Part shown: positions 17,136-25,756 of the stretch, piece by piece
Layout: the number at the start of each line of letters is the position of its first letter
Position numbering within the stretch: position 1 is the first letter of the stretch
DNA from: UBA2334 sp964396895
GTDB taxonomy: Bacteria; Pseudomonadota; Gammaproteobacteria; Burkholderiales; Burkholderiaceae_C
Assembly: GCA_964396895.1 (NCBI GenBank)
Contig: CAYNGJ010000019.1
Location: forward strand, 1-64,000
Length of the DNA stretch: 64,000 bases
Reading direction: 5' to 3'
Notes under the pieces: model-generated
What the model was told of the DNA's origin: nothing
Database searches by the model: none
The model's input: the letters and a program-made list of their open reading frames with translations, nothing else
Made by a program: the position numbers and the translations under genes

Positions 17136-18827
17136 ATGAACAAGACCACCCCTGACCTGCTGGCGCTGCAGCGCCTGTACCACTGGGAGCGCACCAGCCC
17201 CGACCGCATCACCCTGAGCCAGCCCATGGGCGGTGGCGTGGTGCAGGACTTCACCTGGGCCCAGGTGGCCGACCAGGCCCGGCGCATGGCCGCCTACCTC
17301 CAGGCGCAGGGTTGGGAGCCGGGTTCGCGTGTGGCCATCCTGTCCAAAAACTGCGCCTGGTGGCTGATGAGTGACTTGGCCATCTGGATGGCCGGGTACG
17401 TGTCGGTGCCCCTGTACCCCACGTTGGCCGCTGACACGGTGCGCCACATCCTCACACACAGCGAGGCCAAGGCCTGTTTTGTCGGCAAACTCGATGGCTG
17501 GGCGGGCATGGCCCCCGGTATTCCCGAGGGCATGCCCTGCATCAGCTACCCCTTGTCCCCACCTGACGCAGTGGCGGCCTACCCCGGCTGGGATGCCCTG
17601 TGTGCCAGCACACCGCCCATGGCCGGACAGCCCACCCGACCTGAAGACGACTTGGCCACCCTCATCTACACCTCGGGCACCACCGGCAAACCCAAGGGCG
17701 TGATGCACACCTTCGGCAACTTCGCTTGGGCCATTTCCGCTGGCATTCAGCGCATTCCCATGACCCAGGCCGACCGCATGTTGTCCTACCTGCCGCTGGC
17801 CCATGTGGTCGAGCGGGTGCTGGTGGAGCACGGCTGGTTGTTCACGGGCAAACACCTGTTTTTCGCCGAGTCACTGGACACCTTCACCTCCGACGTGCAA
17901 CGGGCGCGGCCCACCATCTTTTTCTCGGTGCCACGCCTGTGGGTCAAGTTCCAGCATGGGGTGCACCACAAGTTGCCAGCGCCCAAGCTCAAGCTGCTGC
18001 TGTCTTTGCCGCTCATTGGCGGCATCATCCGGCGCAAGGTGCTGGGGGCACTCGGGCTGGACCAATGCCGCATTGCCGCGGGCGGGGCTGCGCCCATGCC
18101 GGTGGAACTGCTGGCTTGGTACCGTCGCCTGGGTCTGCCCATCAACGAGGGCTACGGCATGACCGAGAACCTCGCCGTGTCACACCTGACCATTCCGGGG
18201 CAGAACCAGGAGGGCTCCGTGGGCCCCGCCTACGACGGTGTTCAGGTGCGCATTGCCTCGCCCAGTGGCGAGATCCAGATGCGCAGCCCCGCACTCATGT
18301 TGGGTTACTACAAGGAGCCCACACAGACGAGCGAGGCCATGACCGAAGACGGCTGGCTGCGCACCGGAGACAAAGGCCACATCGATGACCATGGCAACTT
18401 GCATGTCACCGGGCGGGTGAAGGACCTGTTCAAGACCAGCAAAGGCAAGTACGTGGCACCCGCGCCCATCGAGGACCGCCTGGTCATGCACGACAGCGTG
18501 GAAGCCTGCGTGGTGACCGGGGCCAACCTGGGTCAGCCGCTGGGCATTGTGATGCTCTCGCCAGAGGAGACAGGTCGCGTGCACAACGAGGCCGACCGGC
18601 AGGGACTGGAGGCATCATTGGCCGCTCACTTGGCGCGCGTCAATGTCGGCCTGGATCCCCACGAGCAACTGCAATGTCTGGTGGTGGTCACCACCGCCTG
18701 GACGGTGGACAACGACGTCATCACGCCGACGTTCAAGGTCAAGCGCAACCGCATCGAAGACCTGTACGCCGCCCACTACGAGCGTTGGGAGGCCTCCGGC
18801 CAGCGTGTCATCTGGCACACGGCCTGA
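17136..18827 (+). CDS. AMP-dependent acyl-CoA synthetase
   Basis: A 563-residue adenylate-forming enzyme of the long-chain acyl-CoA synthetase group. The phosphate loop YTSGTTGKPKG is near residue 185, the adenine motif GYGMTEN near 340, and the TGDKGHIDDHGNLHVTGR hinge near 409. It activates a carboxylic (probably fatty) acid with ATP and CoA. The long eukaryote-like linker and LPLAHVVER motif fit the FadD15/FAA1-type branch. A small chalcone-isomerase-like gene follows after 34 bases and probably shares the transcript. Confidence 0.9.
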   Translation: MNKTTPDLLALQRLYHWERTSPDRITLSQPMGGGVVQDFTWAQVADQARRMAAYLQAQGWEPGSRVAILSKNCAWWLMSDLAIWMAGYVSVPLYPTLAADTVRHILTHSEAKACFVGKLDGWAGMAPGIPEGMPCISYPLSPPDAVAAYPGWDALCASTPPMAGQPTRPEDDLATLIYTSGTTGKPKGVMHTFGNFAWAISAGIQRIPMTQADRMLSYLPLAHVVERVLVEHGWLFTGKHLFFAESLDTFTSDVQRARPTIFFSVPRLWVKFQHGVHHKLPAPKLKLLLSLPLIGGIIRRKVLGALGLDQCRIAAGGAAPMPVELLAWYRRLGLPINEGYGMTENLAVSHLTIPGQNQEGSVGPAYDGVQVRIASPSGEIQMRSPALMLGYYKEPTQTSEAMTEDGWLRTGDKGHIDDHGNLHVTGRVKDLFKTSKGKYVAPAPIEDRLVMHDSVEACVVTGANLGQPLGIVMLSPEETGRVHNEADRQGLEASLAAHLARVNVGLDPHEQLQCLVVVTTAWTVDNDVITPTFKVKRNRIEDLYAAHYERWEASGQRVIWHTA

Positions 18828-18861
18828 AGCCGCACCCCACCAACACCCACCGGACTTACCC

Positions 18862-19446
18862 ATGAAATCATCACTGATGCAAGTGTGCGCCGCCGCCGTG
18901 CTGGCTTGTGCCGCCGCCGGTTCGGCGGCACAGCCCGCTGAGCTGGAAGGCGTGAAACTGGCCCCCACCGCGCAAGTGGGCAGCAGCCCGCTGGTGCTCA
19001 ATGGTGCCGGGCTGCGCGTGCGCGTGTTCTTCAAGGTCTATGTGGCGGCCCTGTACCTGCCGCAAAAGACCACCGACGCAGCCGCGGCGTTGGCACAGAA
19101 AGGCCCGCGCCGCGTGGCCATCACCATGCTGCGCGACGTGGACGCCGACACGTTTGCGAAAGCCCTGGTTGATGGGCTGCGTGACAACCACACCGAAGCC
19201 CAAATGGTCGCCATGAAAGCCCCCATGGACGCGCTGACCGCTAACCTGAAGCTGGTGGGCGAGGCCAAGAAGGGCGACGTGATCCACTTCGAGTTCCAGC
19301 CCGAGCAAGGCACGCGCACCCTGGTCAACGGGCAGCCAAGGGGCATTGCCATTGCGGGAGACGAGTTCTTCACCGCCGTGCTGCGCATCTGGCTGGGCGA
19401 CAAGCCCGTTGACCCGGGCCTGAAGAAAGGCCTTTTGGGCGGCTAA
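18862..19446 (+). CDS. Chalcone isomerase family secreted protein
   Basis: A 194-residue protein with an N-terminal signal peptide ending near AAQ (residue 24). The rest matches the chalcone-isomerase-like fold family, whose bacterial members are not flavonoid enzymes and are thought to bind fatty acids. VRVFFKVYVAALYLPQKT is the conserved first strand pair and FFTAVLRIWLGDKPVD the conserved end. Its position behind an acyl-CoA synthetase agrees with a fatty-acid role. The stop overlaps the stop of the convergent SDR gene by two bases. Confidence 0.85.
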   Translation: MKSSLMQVCAAAVLACAAAGSAAQPAELEGVKLAPTAQVGSSPLVLNGAGLRVRVFFKVYVAALYLPQKTTDAAAALAQKGPRRVAITMLRDVDADTFAKALVDGLRDNHTEAQMVAMKAPMDALTANLKLVGEAKKGDVIHFEFQPEQGTRTLVNGQPRGIAIAGDEFFTAVLRIWLGDKPVDPGLKKGLLGG

Positions 19447-20264
19447 AAGTGTGACAGGTAGCCGCCATCCACCGCCAGTACCTGGCCGGTGAGGTAACTG
19501 GCGGCTGACGACGCCAGAAAGGCCACGGCGCCTGCCACCTCGTGTGGCTGACCCCAGCGCCCCAGCGAGGTGCGCTGGTGCAGCCACTGCGCGACATCCG
19601 GGTCGCAGGCCATGGCCGCGTTGGCTTCGGTGGCAAAGTAGCCGGGGGCCACGCCGTTGACGGTGATGCCCAGCGGCCCCAGTTCGGCGGCCAGCGCCCG
19701 CGTCAGTGCGGCCAATCCCCCTTTGGCGCTGGTGTAAGCCGCGTCCCCAGCGCGTGCAATCGGTCCCGCAATCGAGGTGATGTTGATGATGCGCCCACCC
19801 GGTTGAGGCATCAGCGCCAGCGCCGCGCGGCACAACTCGAATGGCGCCACCAGGTGCGACTCCAGCATGTGGCGCAGGGCGGGTGCGTCCAGCGCCTGCA
19901 GCGGACGGCGGTCGCGCATGCCGGCGTTGTTCACCAGCACATCCAACTGGCCACTCACCTCGCGGAGGTGGGTCAGGGCGGCCTGCAGGGCCGTGGCATC
20001 GGTCACGTCAAACGCCAACGGCCTGGCCACCGCGCCCGCCGGGCTGACGGCCTGCGTGCTGTCCACGGCCGCAGCCAGCGCTGCCGCATCGCGGCCATTG
20101 AGCCACACCGAAGCCCCTTGGGCCGCCAGGGCCTGTGCCATGCACAGGCCCAACCCGCGCGAAGCGCCGGTGACCAATGCGGTGCGACCCGAGAGCGAGA
20201 ACTGTTGAGCCGGCCAGACAGGGGCGGCGGTGGGCATGGGGGCGTTGGTGGAAACGATGGACAT
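19443..20264 (-). CDS. SDR family oxidoreductase, gluconate 5-dehydrogenase-like
   Basis: A 273-residue short-chain dehydrogenase. The cofactor motif TGASRGLG is near residue 32, NNAG near 112, the catalytic serine in NITS near 160, and YTSAKGG near 175. The PGYFATE and LTGQVLAVDGGY segments are typical of classical SDRs. Best resemblance is to gluconate 5-dehydrogenase-type enzymes, but the substrate is not certain. ATG 20264 is chosen because the sequence upstream lacks SDR character. It is divergent from the exonuclease gene. Confidence 0.87.
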   Translation of the reverse strand: MSIVSTNAPMPTAAPVWPAQQFSLSGRTALVTGASRGLGLCMAQALAAQGASVWLNGRDAAALAAAVDSTQAVSPAGAVARPLAFDVTDATALQAALTHLREVSGQLDVLVNNAGMRDRRPLQALDAPALRHMLESHLVAPFELCRAALALMPQPGGRIINITSIAGPIARAGDAAYTSAKGGLAALTRALAAELGPLGITVNGVAPGYFATEANAAMACDPDVAQWLHQRTSLGRWGQPHEVAGAVAFLASSAASYLTGQVLAVDGGYLSHF

Positions 20265-20392
20265 GGTGGTGTACAAAAAGCGATGACAGCTTGCGGGGTG
20301 GCCCGGCGTGGGTGCCCGTGCCAGGGGCTGGCATCGGATTTTGAGGGCATGGCAGCGACAATGCACACTTGTTCACCCCTTTTCCCTGCCGA

Positions 20393-21553
20393 ATGCACAC
20401 ACAAGAACAGTTGGGCCTGGCCTTTGGCGATGGCGCCGACTTGCCCGCTGGCACCTCCCCAAGCCCGAGCGCCACTGCGCGCAAACCCCGCGTGCGCCGC
20501 GCAACCCCACCGAAGCCTGCGCCTTCCGTATACGGGGCAGAGTCCGAGGTGCCGTTGGTGGTGCCAGTCCCACCCGGTGCATCCTCCGCTGCCGATACCG
20601 ACTTCGAAGCCATGGCCTGTGCGCTGGCGAAAAGCCCAGATTACCGGGTGCTGCGCCGCCTGGTGCCCACCTGGCATTTCGATCGTGAGCCTCAGGGTCC
20701 GGTGGTTCAGGTGCTGGTGCTGGACACCGAGACCACGGGCCTGGAAGCCTCGCGTGAGCAGGTGATTGAGTTGGCCCTGTTGCGGGTGGCGGTGGACACG
20801 GCCACTGGCTTGCCTGTGGGCGCTGTGCAGGTCTATGACGGGCTGGAGGACCCCGGGCGCGCCATTCCCGCCGCCATCACCGAAATCACGGGCATCAACG
20901 ATGCCATGGTTCGCGGCCAGCGTCTGGATGAAGCCCGCATCGCCGAGTTGACCGACGGCGTGGACCTGGTGGTGGCCCACAACGCGGGCTTTGACCGCCC
21001 GTTCGTGGAGGCGCGTTTGCCCCGGTTTGCCCAACTGGCCTGGGCCTGTTCTTTTGCGGACCTGAACTGGAAAGCCAGGGGGCAAGCCAGTGCGCGGCTG
21101 GAAAGTCTGGCGCTGGCCTGCGGGCAGTTTTACAGTGCGCACCGGGCCGAAACCGACTGCCACGCCTTGCTGTCGGTGTTGGCCAGACCGTTGGCGGATT
21201 TCGGCCCGGCGCCCGCTGCCGATGATGCGGCCCAGGGCACGGGTCTGGCGGCGCTGCTGGCGGCTGCTGGCCAGGTGCACCACCGACTGCAGGCCACGGG
21301 TGCACCCTTCGAGGCCAAGGATGCCCTCAAGGCCAGAGGCTACCGCTGGGACGCCCAGCAGCGGGTCTGGGGCACCACGTTGCGCTCTGAAGAGGCCTTG
21401 CGTGCGGAGTTGGCGTGGCTGGCCGAAGCGGTGTATGGTGGGCATGCCACCCGCGTCAGGGTGGAGGCCTTGGATGCCCGACAACGGTATTCCTCCCGTG
21501 CGGGCACGGCCACCATGTGCCTGGTGGCCCCTGGATTTGACCTGGGGGAATGA
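20393..21553 (+). CDS. DnaQ-like 3'-5' exonuclease
   Basis: A 386-residue protein. The N-terminal 90 residues are proline- and alanine-rich and probably disordered. The exonuclease domain (about 95-275) has the DEDDh residues: D and E in VLDTETTG, D in HNAGFD, and H and D in HRAETD. A C-terminal region of about 100 residues (KARGYRWDAQQRVWG) is a separate small domain often attached to such nucleases. It resembles the epsilon proofreading subunit but is probably a stand-alone nuclease. ATG 20393 is the first ATG; a TTG lies eight codons upstream. Confidence 0.88.
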   Translation: MHTQEQLGLAFGDGADLPAGTSPSPSATARKPRVRRATPPKPAPSVYGAESEVPLVVPVPPGASSAADTDFEAMACALAKSPDYRVLRRLVPTWHFDREPQGPVVQVLVLDTETTGLEASREQVIELALLRVAVDTATGLPVGAVQVYDGLEDPGRAIPAAITEITGINDAMVRGQRLDEARIAELTDGVDLVVAHNAGFDRPFVEARLPRFAQLAWACSFADLNWKARGQASARLESLALACGQFYSAHRAETDCHALLSVLARPLADFGPAPAADDAAQGTGLAALLAAAGQVHHRLQATGAPFEAKDALKARGYRWDAQQRVWGTTLRSEEALRAELAWLAEAVYGGHATRVRVEALDARQRYSSRAGTATMCLVAPGFDLGE

Positions 21554-21698
21554 CTGGCCCACTTGTGGGCACGTGAATCGGCCCCATGTGCAGGTTTCAT
21601 GCCTCGATGTTTCGCACGTGCCGAGGTCCATGGGCGTGTTGGAATGCCTGTCCCGGCGGCGTGCGCGCCGGGGCCGAGGCGGGTAAGAAAGTGTTGCT

Positions 21699-22049
21699 GT
21701 GACCGAGTTTTTTTCATCCCTGATCCGGGGCCTGTTCATGTTGGCGGCGGGTGTGCTCGTGCTGGTGGTGGCGGCCGTGTTGCTGCTGTTCACCCTGGCC
21801 TTTGTGCTGGTGGCCACTGTGTGGGGGCTGATCAACGGTCGCAAGCCCTCTGCAGGGGCCAGTTGGGCCAGGTTTCAGCAGTCAGCCGCCTCCACGGTCT
21901 GGCAACGTTATCGGGAGCAGGCCGGCCGAAATCCCAATGCCCAGCCCGATGTCCGCCGCCCCGATGTGGAGGACGTGGCTTTTCGGGAGGTGCCGTCCGA
22001 CCCATCCCAATCTGATTCGACCGATCAGCACCGTCGCATGGAGCGTTGA
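21699..22049 (+). CDS. Small membrane protein of unknown function
   Basis: A 116-residue protein with one long or two close hydrophobic segments (residues about 10-45), followed by a basic turn and a hydrophilic C-terminal tail rich in charged and polar residues. It begins with GTG at 21699. No family is recognised. It converges with rsmI. The 145 bases before it hold no recognisable gene. Confidence 0.6.
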   Translation: MTEFFSSLIRGLFMLAAGVLVLVVAAVLLLFTLAFVLVATVWGLINGRKPSAGASWARFQQSAASTVWQRYREQAGRNPNAQPDVRRPDVEDVAFREVPSDPSQSDSTDQHRRMER

Positions 22050-22064
22050 CTTCAGCGGTGGCGC

Positions 22065-22083
22065 CCTCGCACGGCGTGCGAGG
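22065..22083. terminator. Hairpin between convergent genes
   Basis: A perfect 8-base-pair stem, CCTCGCAC and GTGCGAGG, with a three-base loop. It lies between the stop of the small membrane protein gene and the stop of rsmI (22086-22088). No T run follows, so efficient intrinsic termination is uncertain. Confidence 0.5.
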
Positions 22084-22085
22084 CG

Positions 22086-23045
22086 TCAGTCCTGATCGCG
22101 CGTGTTGGCGGCTTTCCAGGCCAGGGCTGCCTGATACAGGCTGTTTTTGGGCTGCTGCGTGATGTCGGTGGCCAGGCGAACGGCGGTTTTCAGCGGCAGC
22201 TCGGCCAGCAGCAGGTGCAGCGTCCGTTCGGCCTGGGCGGGCAGCGCACCCTCGTCCGCGATGGTCGCGGGTTGGGGGTGCAGGACCAGGGCAAATTCCC
22301 CTTTCAGCCGCTGGGGGTTGGCCAGCAGCCAAGCGCTCAGGTCCGCGCAGGCCAAGGTGTCGATTTCTTCAAACTGCTTGGTCAGTTCGCGGCCCACGCT
22401 CACCCGCCGTGGGCCCAACACGGACAGGGCCCGAGCCAATTCCACCATGCGGTGTGGGGCTTCCAGCAGCACCCAGGCGCGCGGTTCACTGGCCAGCACC
22501 GCGATGGCGCGTTCGCGTTCGGTCGTTTTGCTGGGCAAGAACCCGATGAAGCCAAAACCGCCTGCGGCCGTGCCGTGCAATCCGGCGTCCAGCCCGGCGG
22601 CACACAGCAGCGTGGTCACGCTGCTGGGGCCGGGCAGGGGCACCACACGGCAACCGGCGGCACGCACCGCTTGCACCAGTCGGGCGCCGGGGTCGCTGAT
22701 GGCGGGGGTGCCGGCATCACTCACGTAGGCCACCCGTTCGTTGGCCAGCAAACGGGCCACCACGGTGTGGGCGGCTTCGGCCTCGTTGTGCTGGTGCACG
22801 GCCAGCAGCGGCTTGTGCAGTCCATACTGGGCCAGCATGCCGGCGGTGTGCCGGGTGTCTTCGCAGGCAATGGCATGGGCCTTTTGCAACACATGCAAGG
22901 CCCGCAGGCTGATGTCGGCCAGGTTGCCAATGGGTGTGGCCACCACGTAGAGGCTGCCCTCCGGATAATGCTGGTGGCCTGCCGCCTCCTGGGCGGCCGA
23001 CAGTGCCAACTGAAAGTGGGAACCAACGGAGGAGTTCAATGGCAA
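22086..23045 (-). CDS. rsmI: 16S rRNA (cytidine-1402 2'-O)-methyltransferase RsmI
   Basis: A tetrapyrrole-methylase-fold enzyme of up to 319 residues that methylates the 2'-O of C1402 in the 16S rRNA decoding centre. The conserved motifs are VVATPIGNLADIS near residue 34, EDTRHTAGML, SDAGTPAISDPGARLV and GFLPSK. No ATG precedes the conserved part; TTG at 23045 is taken, giving a seven-base overlap with the divergent yraN start, and a TTG further in is also possible. The rsmI-yraN-diaA-DolP neighbourhood is conserved with E. coli, where it also holds lpoA, absent here. Confidence 0.93.
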   Translation of the reverse strand: MPLNSSVGSHFQLALSAAQEAAGHQHYPEGSLYVVATPIGNLADISLRALHVLQKAHAIACEDTRHTAGMLAQYGLHKPLLAVHQHNEAEAAHTVVARLLANERVAYVSDAGTPAISDPGARLVQAVRAAGCRVVPLPGPSSVTTLLCAAGLDAGLHGTAAGGFGFIGFLPSKTTERERAIAVLASEPRAWVLLEAPHRMVELARALSVLGPRRVSVGRELTKQFEEIDTLACADLSAWLLANPQRLKGEFALVLHPQPATIADEGALPAQAERTLHLLLAELPLKTAVRLATDITQQPKNSLYQAALAWKAANTRDQD

Positions 23046-23452
23046 GGTCCGGGTTGTTTCAGACGAAGGTCAGTACCCGCGCGGTGGGGGCCGAAGGCGA
23101 GCGGTTGGCACAGGCGCACTTGCAGGCGGCGGGCCTGACGCTGGTGGCTCGCAATTTCAAGTCACCTGGTCGCGGTGGTGGCGAGGTGGACCTGATTATG
23201 CGGGAGCCCGACGGCACACTGGTGTTTGTGGAGGTGCGCCAGCGTGGCAGTGCCCGTCACGGCGGAGCTGCAGCGAGTGTGGGATGGGTCAAGCAGCGCC
23301 GGGTCATTTTTGCGGCCAGACACTACCTGGCGCGCCTGGGCGCCTGGCCACCGTGCCGTTTTGACGTGGTGGCCATTGAGGAGGCCGCAGCCGGTGCCGC
23401 GCCCACCGTGGACTGGCTGCGTGGTGCCTTCGATGCGACTGGTTACAGCTGA
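23039..23452 (+). CDS. yraN: YraN family (UPF0102) endonuclease-like protein
   Basis: A 137-residue protein with a restriction-endonuclease-like fold. The motif GEVDLIMREPDGTLVFVEVR (about residues 60-79) carries the Asp and Glu of the putative active site. ATG 23039 follows GGAGGAG closely. Its cellular role is unknown; the position next to rsmI and diaA is conserved in Proteobacteria. Its start overlaps the likely rsmI start on the opposite strand, so the two promoters must be interleaved. Confidence 0.93.
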   Translation: MARSGLFQTKVSTRAVGAEGERLAQAHLQAAGLTLVARNFKSPGRGGGEVDLIMREPDGTLVFVEVRQRGSARHGGAAASVGWVKQRRVIFAARHYLARLGAWPPCRFDVVAIEEAAAGAAPTVDWLRGAFDATGYS

Positions 23453-23502
23453 GGGGGCCAGTGCCCTGCGGTGCGTGCAGACCTGCCCTTATCATGCGCG
23501 CC

Positions 23503-24081
23503 ATGCTAGTGCAGCGTGTTCAACAACAACTCATCGACAGTGCCGACCTGGGCTACCAGTGTGCCGAGTCACTGGGTCCGGCGGTCGAGGCCGCCATTGG
23601 TGCCGTGGTGGCCACCGTGACCGGCGGCGGCAAGGTGCTGGCCTGTGGTGTGGGCAATGGCCGGGTATTGGCGCAATTGCTGGTCAACCACTGCCTGAAT
23701 GGCCTGGAGCGTGACCGCCCGGCACTGCCTGCCGTGCTGGTGGACGTGCCAGTCGGTCTGCCAGGGGCAGCGGCCCGCGCCGTGAGTGCGCTGGCCCAGC
23801 CAGACGATATGCTCTTGCTGCTGGGGGACAATGGCACGGCGCCCGAGTGGCTGGCGCTGGTGCATGCCGCCCACGAGCGCGACATGACGGTGCTGGCCCT
23901 GACCGGGGCGGGCGGGGGGGCCTTGGCCCGTGCGCTGCGCGACACCGATGTGCACGTGTGTGTGCCCCACACCCGTCTGCTGAGGATTCACGAAATGCAC
24001 CACCTGGTGCTCAACAGTTTGTGTGATGGCATTGATGCCCAGTTGCTGGGCGATGTCACTGAACCGGAGAACCTGGAATGA
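23503..24081 (+). CDS. diaA: SIS-domain protein, DiaA/GmhA-like
   Basis: A 192-residue SIS-domain protein. The opening (MLVQRVQQQLIDSADLGYQ) and gene context match DiaA, which binds DnaA and stimulates initiation of replication, rather than the phosphoheptose isomerase GmhA. The sugar-phosphate-binding segments GGGKVLACGVGNG and LLLGDNGTAPEW are partly conserved. ATG 23503 is preferred over ATG 23494. The stop overlaps the start of the next gene by four bases. Confidence 0.87.
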   Translation: MLVQRVQQQLIDSADLGYQCAESLGPAVEAAIGAVVATVTGGGKVLACGVGNGRVLAQLLVNHCLNGLERDRPALPAVLVDVPVGLPGAAARAVSALAQPDDMLLLLGDNGTAPEWLALVHAAHERDMTVLALTGAGGGALARALRDTDVHVCVPHTRLLRIHEMHHLVLNSLCDGIDAQLLGDVTEPENLE

Positions 24082-24734
24082 CCCCAATGTTTGTTTGGCA
24101 ACGCGCCACCGTGTCGGCCCTGGCCGTCGTGACCCTGACACTTGGCCTGGGCGCCTGTGCTCCCTTGGTGGTGGGTGGCGTGGCCACTGGCGTGATCGTG
24201 GCGGTTGACCGCCGCACCTCCGGCGCGCAGCTGGAGGATGAAGGGATAGAACTGCGGGCGGCCAATCGCTTGCGTGAGGCACTGGGTGAGCGCGGTCACG
24301 TCAACGTGACCAGTTACAACCGCCAAGTGCTGCTGACGGGCGAGGTGCCCACGGCTGATGACAAACTGAAGGTGGAACAGACCCTGGCCAAGGTGGACAA
24401 CGTGCGTTCGGTGCTCAACGAACTGGCGGTGATGCCCAACACCAGCCTGAGCCAGCGCTCCTCCGATGTCCTGGTGACCGGGCGCATCAAGGCGTCTGTG
24501 GTGGATGCGCAGGACCTGTCCACCCACGCCTTCAAGGTGTTGACCGAGCGGGGCACGGTCTACCTGATGGGGCGTGTCACCGAGCGCGAGGCCAAGCGGG
24601 TGACCGACATCGCCCGCACGGTGCAAGGCTCGCAGCGGGTGGTCAGGGCCTTTGAAATCATTTCAGAAGAAGAACTGGCCCGGCTGAGCCCCAAACCCGT
24701 CGCAGCCCCGGCAGCCAAACCCGCCGGAGACTGA
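24078..24734 (+). CDS. dolP: BON-domain lipoprotein, DolP (YraP)-like
   Basis: A 218-residue outer-membrane lipoprotein: signal ending LGAC near residue 27, then two BON domains (about 55-120 and 130-200) and an alanine/proline tail. DolP binds anionic phospholipid and supports outer-membrane integrity. It is translationally coupled to diaA by an ATGA overlap, as in the E. coli diaA-dolP neighbourhood. The second BON domain shows HAFKVLTERGTVYLMGRVTE, a typical strand pair. Confidence 0.9.
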   Translation: MTPMFVWQRATVSALAVVTLTLGLGACAPLVVGGVATGVIVAVDRRTSGAQLEDEGIELRAANRLREALGERGHVNVTSYNRQVLLTGEVPTADDKLKVEQTLAKVDNVRSVLNELAVMPNTSLSQRSSDVLVTGRIKASVVDAQDLSTHAFKVLTERGTVYLMGRVTEREAKRVTDIARTVQGSQRVVRAFEIISEEELARLSPKPVAAPAAKPAGD

Positions 24735-24757
24735 TGGGGCAGCGCGCCCGCAGCGGT

Positions 24758-25684
24758 TCAGTCGGTTTTTTTCTGCAGGCGCTTGACCAGGCTGGAGGTG
24801 TCCCACCGCTGGCCGCCCATGCGTTGCACATCGGCATAGAACTGGTCCACCAGTGCGGTCACGGGCACTCGGGCACCGTTGCGGCGGGCTTCTTCCAGCA
24901 CCAGTCCCAGGTCCTTGCGCATCCAGTCCACGGCAAAACCAAATTCAAACTGGTCGGCCACCATGGTTTTGCCCCGGTTGTCCATTTGCCAGCTCTGGGC
25001 CGCGCCTTTGCCGATGACGTCGAGCACCAGGTTCATGTCCAGCCCGGCGTGCTGGCCAAAGGCCACCCCTTCGGCCAAGCCTTGCACCAGACCGGCAATG
25101 CAAATCTGGTTCACCATTTTGGCCAGTTGACCGGATCCCGAGTCGCCGATGCGCGTCACCGCACGGGAAAACGCCATGGCCACGGGCAGCATGTGGTCGA
25201 ACGCAGCCACCTCGCCCCCGCACATGACGGTGAGCACGCCGTTTTCAGCGCCCGCCTGTCCGCCTGAGACGGGGGCATCCACAAACGACAGGCCCAGCTT
25301 CTGCGCCTCGGCGGCGAGTTCGCGGGCCACCGCGGCGGAGGCGGTGGTGTGGTCCACCATCACGGCACCGGGCTCCATGCCGGCGAAGGCCCCGTTGGGT
25401 CCCAGGGTGACGCCGCGCAGGTCGTCGTCGTTGCCCACGCAGCAGAACACCAGTTCAGCCCCCTGGGCGGCTTCGCGGGGGTTGGTGGCCATTTGTGCCC
25501 GCTCACCCAGCGCCAGTTCTTCACACCAGGCCATGGCTTTGGCCGTGGTGCGGTTGTAGACGGTGACCGCATGACCCGCTCTGGCCAGGTGGGCGGCCAT
25601 GGGGTAACCCATGACACCCAGGCCCAGAAAGGCCACGCGGCGGGGGGGGCAGAACTCGTAGGTCTTGTGGCCGATGTGGCTCAT
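24758..25684 (-). CDS. NAD(P)-dependent beta-hydroxyacid dehydrogenase
   Basis: A 308-residue enzyme of the 3-hydroxyisobutyrate dehydrogenase / tartronate semialdehyde reductase family. The coenzyme motif FLGLGVMGYPMAAHLARAGH begins near residue 19. The substrate loop DAPVSGGQAGAENGVLTVM is near 135, and the catalytic lysine is in GQLAKMVNQ near 188. Members reduce tartronate semialdehyde or oxidise 3-hydroxyisobutyrate; which one applies cannot be told. AGGAAA precedes ATG 25684, and a repeat copy lies just upstream. Confidence 0.9.
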   Translation of the reverse strand: MSHIGHKTYEFCPPRRVAFLGLGVMGYPMAAHLARAGHAVTVYNRTTAKAMAWCEELALGERAQMATNPREAAQGAELVFCCVGNDDDLRGVTLGPNGAFAGMEPGAVMVDHTTASAAVARELAAEAQKLGLSFVDAPVSGGQAGAENGVLTVMCGGEVAAFDHMLPVAMAFSRAVTRIGDSGSGQLAKMVNQICIAGLVQGLAEGVAFGQHAGLDMNLVLDVIGKGAAQSWQMDNRGKTMVADQFEFGFAVDWMRKDLGLVLEEARRNGARVPVTALVDQFYADVQRMGGQRWDTSSLVKRLQKKTD

Positions 25685-25701
25685 GGTTGTTTCCTGAAAA
25701 T

Positions 25702-25756
25702 AATAGCTGAAAGCTGTTTATTGATAAGCGCTAGGCGTCAATTTTGTCAAACAATT
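25702..25756 (+). repeat. Dispersed A+T-rich repeat, copy D
   Basis: The core is 25704-25733 (TAGCTGAA to AAGCGCTA) and the tail 25734-25756. It fills most of the gap between pilU and the hydroxyacid dehydrogenase gene. The tail contains the pilU stop codon (complement of 25747-25749), so the end of pilU overlaps the repeat. Confidence 0.85.

Noticed and set aside
16593..17855. A 420-codon minus-strand frame across the oxidoreductase/acyl-CoA synthetase junction
   Set aside because: It covers the 5' parts of two certain genes in other frames and has no domain.
20003..21844. A 613-codon open frame opposite the exonuclease gene
   Set aside because: It runs through two real genes and an intergenic region, with composition typical of antisense frames.
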